Part shown: piece after piece, positions 62,718-64,000 of the stretch | Position numbering within the stretch: the stretch's first letter is position 1 | Layout: every line of letters starts with the position of its first letter | Assembly (NCBI GenBank): GCA_965222725.1 | Contig: OZ244969.1 | Location: 1,550,001 to 1,614,000 of the forward strand | Direction of reading: 5' to 3' | From: GCA-2748575 sp965222725 | GTDB lineage: Bacteria > Pseudomonadota > Gammaproteobacteria > Pseudomonadales > Ketobacteraceae | DNA: 64,000 nucleotides | Made by a program: the position numbers and the translations under genes | Notes under the pieces: generated by a model | The model's database searches: none | What the model saw: only the letters and a program-made list of their open reading frames with translations | What the model was told of the DNA's origin: nothing

Positions 62718-63776
62718 ATGAAAGCCAATGCAGCGGCAATTGACTGCGCTGATGGTACCGTGCGTATTGGTTATCTTCAGTCGTTGCTGGATTATCTCGA
62801 TAACCATCAGTTTGATAAACGCAATGTCGCTGACGCTGACCTGCTGGCGCGAATCGAAAAAAGTTCTCTGGATGTGCGAGTGCCCATCAGCACCTGGGGC
62901 GAATTGCTCAATAAAGCCATTCAGGTGAGCGGTGATCCACAGCTGCCGCTACGGGTGGCGGACCAACTGTTACCCAAACACTGGGGTATGTTTGCCTACA
63001 TGGTAATGAGCTGTAAAACCCTGGCAGACACGGCCGCTATCCTGCAGCGTTATGAAAAACTGATCGATGAAGTGAACGATACCCGGTTAATGGTTTGTGG
63101 GGATAAGGTGCATCTGCAGTGGATTCCCATCGTCAGTGAGCCCTGTCCGGCTTTTATGCAGATATCGCTGGCCAGCTGGGTGGCGTTCGCCAGACGCTAT
63201 ACATTGAATAATCATCTGGTAGCAGACGTGCATTTTACCCACCCGGAACCTGCGCAAACGGATTATTATCATAAAGTGTTTGGCGGCGAAGTGTTGTTTG
63301 ATCAGGAAGTGACACAACTGATATTTCCCTTATCCTATTTGCAATTGCCGGTAACCCACCATAATGAGGAAATTAACCGGCTGTTGATCAGTCAGGCGGA
63401 TCATCAGATTGAATCCTTGCGCAACGACAGTCAGGTGCTGCAGGAAGTGCGCCAGGCGATCAAGGTTCGGCTTCACAAGGGCCGTGTCACTTTAGAGCAG
63501 ATTGCCGACGAGGTGGACATGTCGCCTCGTAATCTGCAATACAAGCTGGAAGTTCAGGGAACGACTTTTCAGTCACTGCTTAATGATACTCGCCTGGAAA
63601 TGGCGCGCTTTTATTTGCAGGACCCGGCCATGACCCTGGCGGAAGTGGCTTTTTTGCTGGGGTTTTCAGAACAGAGCCCCTTTACCAAAGCGTTTAAAAA
63701 GTGGAGCGGCGAAACTCCCGGTGAATATCGCAAACGTGCGGAGCGATTACCCGCCACGAATCCGTTTGCCGGATAG
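62718..63776 (+). CDS. AraC-family transcriptional regulator
   Basis: A 352-residue regulator divergent from the lipase operon and thus its likely controller. The N-terminal arabinose-binding-like domain (about 20-200) is as in the OruR/ArgR-type group. The C-terminal HTH (about 255-345) shows ADEVDMSPRNLQYKLEVQG and VAFLLGFSEQSPFTKAFKKWSG. The ATG at 62718 with GAGGGAG upstream is preferred over a GTG at 62655. Ligand could be a fatty acid or related product. Confidence 0.92.
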   Translation: MKANAAAIDCADGTVRIGYLQSLLDYLDNHQFDKRNVADADLLARIEKSSLDVRVPISTWGELLNKAIQVSGDPQLPLRVADQLLPKHWGMFAYMVMSCKTLADTAAILQRYEKLIDEVNDTRLMVCGDKVHLQWIPIVSEPCPAFMQISLASWVAFARRYTLNNHLVADVHFTHPEPAQTDYYHKVFGGEVLFDQEVTQLIFPLSYLQLPVTHHNEEINRLLISQADHQIESLRNDSQVLQEVRQAIKVRLHKGRVTLEQIADEVDMSPRNLQYKLEVQGTTFQSLLNDTRLEMARFYLQDPAMTLAEVAFLLGFSEQSPFTKAFKKWSGETPGEYRKRAERLPATNPFAG

Positions 63777-63790
63777 ATGTCTCAACGGCG

Positions 63791-63822
63791 GTTGCGGCTG
63801 ATGCATTCACACCAGCCGCAAC
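63791..63822. terminator. Hairpin between convergent genes
   Basis: A perfect 10-bp stem GTTGCGGCTG / CAGCCGCAAC with a 12-base loop, 14 bases after the AraC-type stop codon. No T-run follows on either strand, so it may need Rho or act only as an mRNA 3' stabiliser. Confidence 0.45.
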
Positions 63823-63838
63823 TGTCTTCATATGTGAT

Positions 63839-64000
63839 TTAATTCAATTCACTGACAGGCACCTTCAGCATGACCACGCTTGATGGATAGGCCATGCTGT
63901 TGTGAATGGTGGTGACGCTGTCTTTAACCCGTTCACGCTGTGTCAGATTCAAAACCCCCTGAGCCTGATTGCTTGGGCTGATGGATATCCTCAGCTTGCT
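63839..64000 (-). CDS. 3' end of an unknown gene, cut by the window edge
   Basis: The minus strand has an open frame of 53 codons entering from the right edge and ending in TAA at 63839. It reads SKLRISISPSNQAQG, then TTIHNSMAYPSSVVMLKVPV. This is the C-terminal part of a protein I cannot name. The position after a convergent hairpin and the open frame to the edge support a real gene. Confidence 0.5.
   Translation of the reverse strand, partial: SKLRISISPSNQAQGVLNLTQRERVKDSVTTIHNSMAYPSSVVMLKVPVSELN

Overview
The window is chromosomal DNA of a gammaproteobacterium. The core gene order tex - ompR - envZ - pckA - hslO - hslR - yrfG - nudE, with gshA at the tex side and cysQ beyond nudE, follows the order known from enteric bacteria and pseudomonads. 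Blocks that those genomes lack at this place interrupt it. A lone PEP-CTERM protein, a secreted lipase with its foldase, a FadL-type porin, ETF-ubiquinone oxidoreductase and a sulfotransferase/SDR operon suggest a marine or lipid-degrading member of the Pseudomonadales/Oceanospirillales (Alcanivorax or Ketobacter-like). This placement is an inference from gene content only. No rRNA, tRNA, CRISPR array, prophage or complete insertion sequence was seen.

Layout. 0.1-11.3 kb, minus strand: gshA, tex, a DUF1631 protein, and an RND efflux pump with its adaptor. 11.5-13.6 kb, plus: ompR-envZ, divergent from the pump. 13.7-20.2 kb: ETF-QO, a MalT-like LuxR regulator without its TPR part, a PEP-CTERM protein behind a consensus sigma-54 promoter, a soluble CZB chemoreceptor, and rlmG. 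20.3-25.7 kb: pckA, hslO, hslR, yrfG, then divergent nudE and cysQ. 25.8-32.8 kb: an SRPBCC protein, a secreted M64-type metallopeptidase with a GlyGly-CTERM-like tail, two poorly known genes, and an orphan molybdopterin oxidoreductase. 33.0-41.1 kb: a c-di-GMP region with a 7TM-DISM/GGDEF/EAL protein, an HxlR regulator, a decayed diguanylate cyclase, and a 1395-residue CheB-CheR-PAS-GGDEF-EAL fusion. 41.1-44.0 kb: a thrombospondin-type-3 repeat lipoprotein, a DUF2939 protein and a MITE-like element. 44.3-51.4 kb: AraC and TetR regulators and a five-gene operon (DUF1214, sulfotransferase, two SDRs, SRPBCC). 51.5-57.9 kb: two ion transporters, a LysR regulator and two pirins. 57.9-63.8 kb: a lipase, foldase, metallo-beta-lactamase-fold, FadL operon with a divergent AraC regulator. 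A partial gene runs off the right edge.

How the parts may work together. The lipase operon can release, process and import fatty acids, and ETF-QO can pass the electrons of their oxidation to the quinone pool. OmpR/EnvZ sits divergently to the efflux operon, with a possible OmpR-like site between them. The PEP-CTERM protein probably depends on RpoN and on an exosortase encoded elsewhere. The observations most worth following are the envZ start codon placed in the loop of a perfect 12-bp hairpin, the sigma-54 promoter of the PEP-CTERM gene, the TetR-flanked sulfotransferase/SDR operon, the five-domain CheB-CheR-EAL fusion beside a cyclase pseudogene, and the three-unit super-repeat of the TSP3 lipoprotein.
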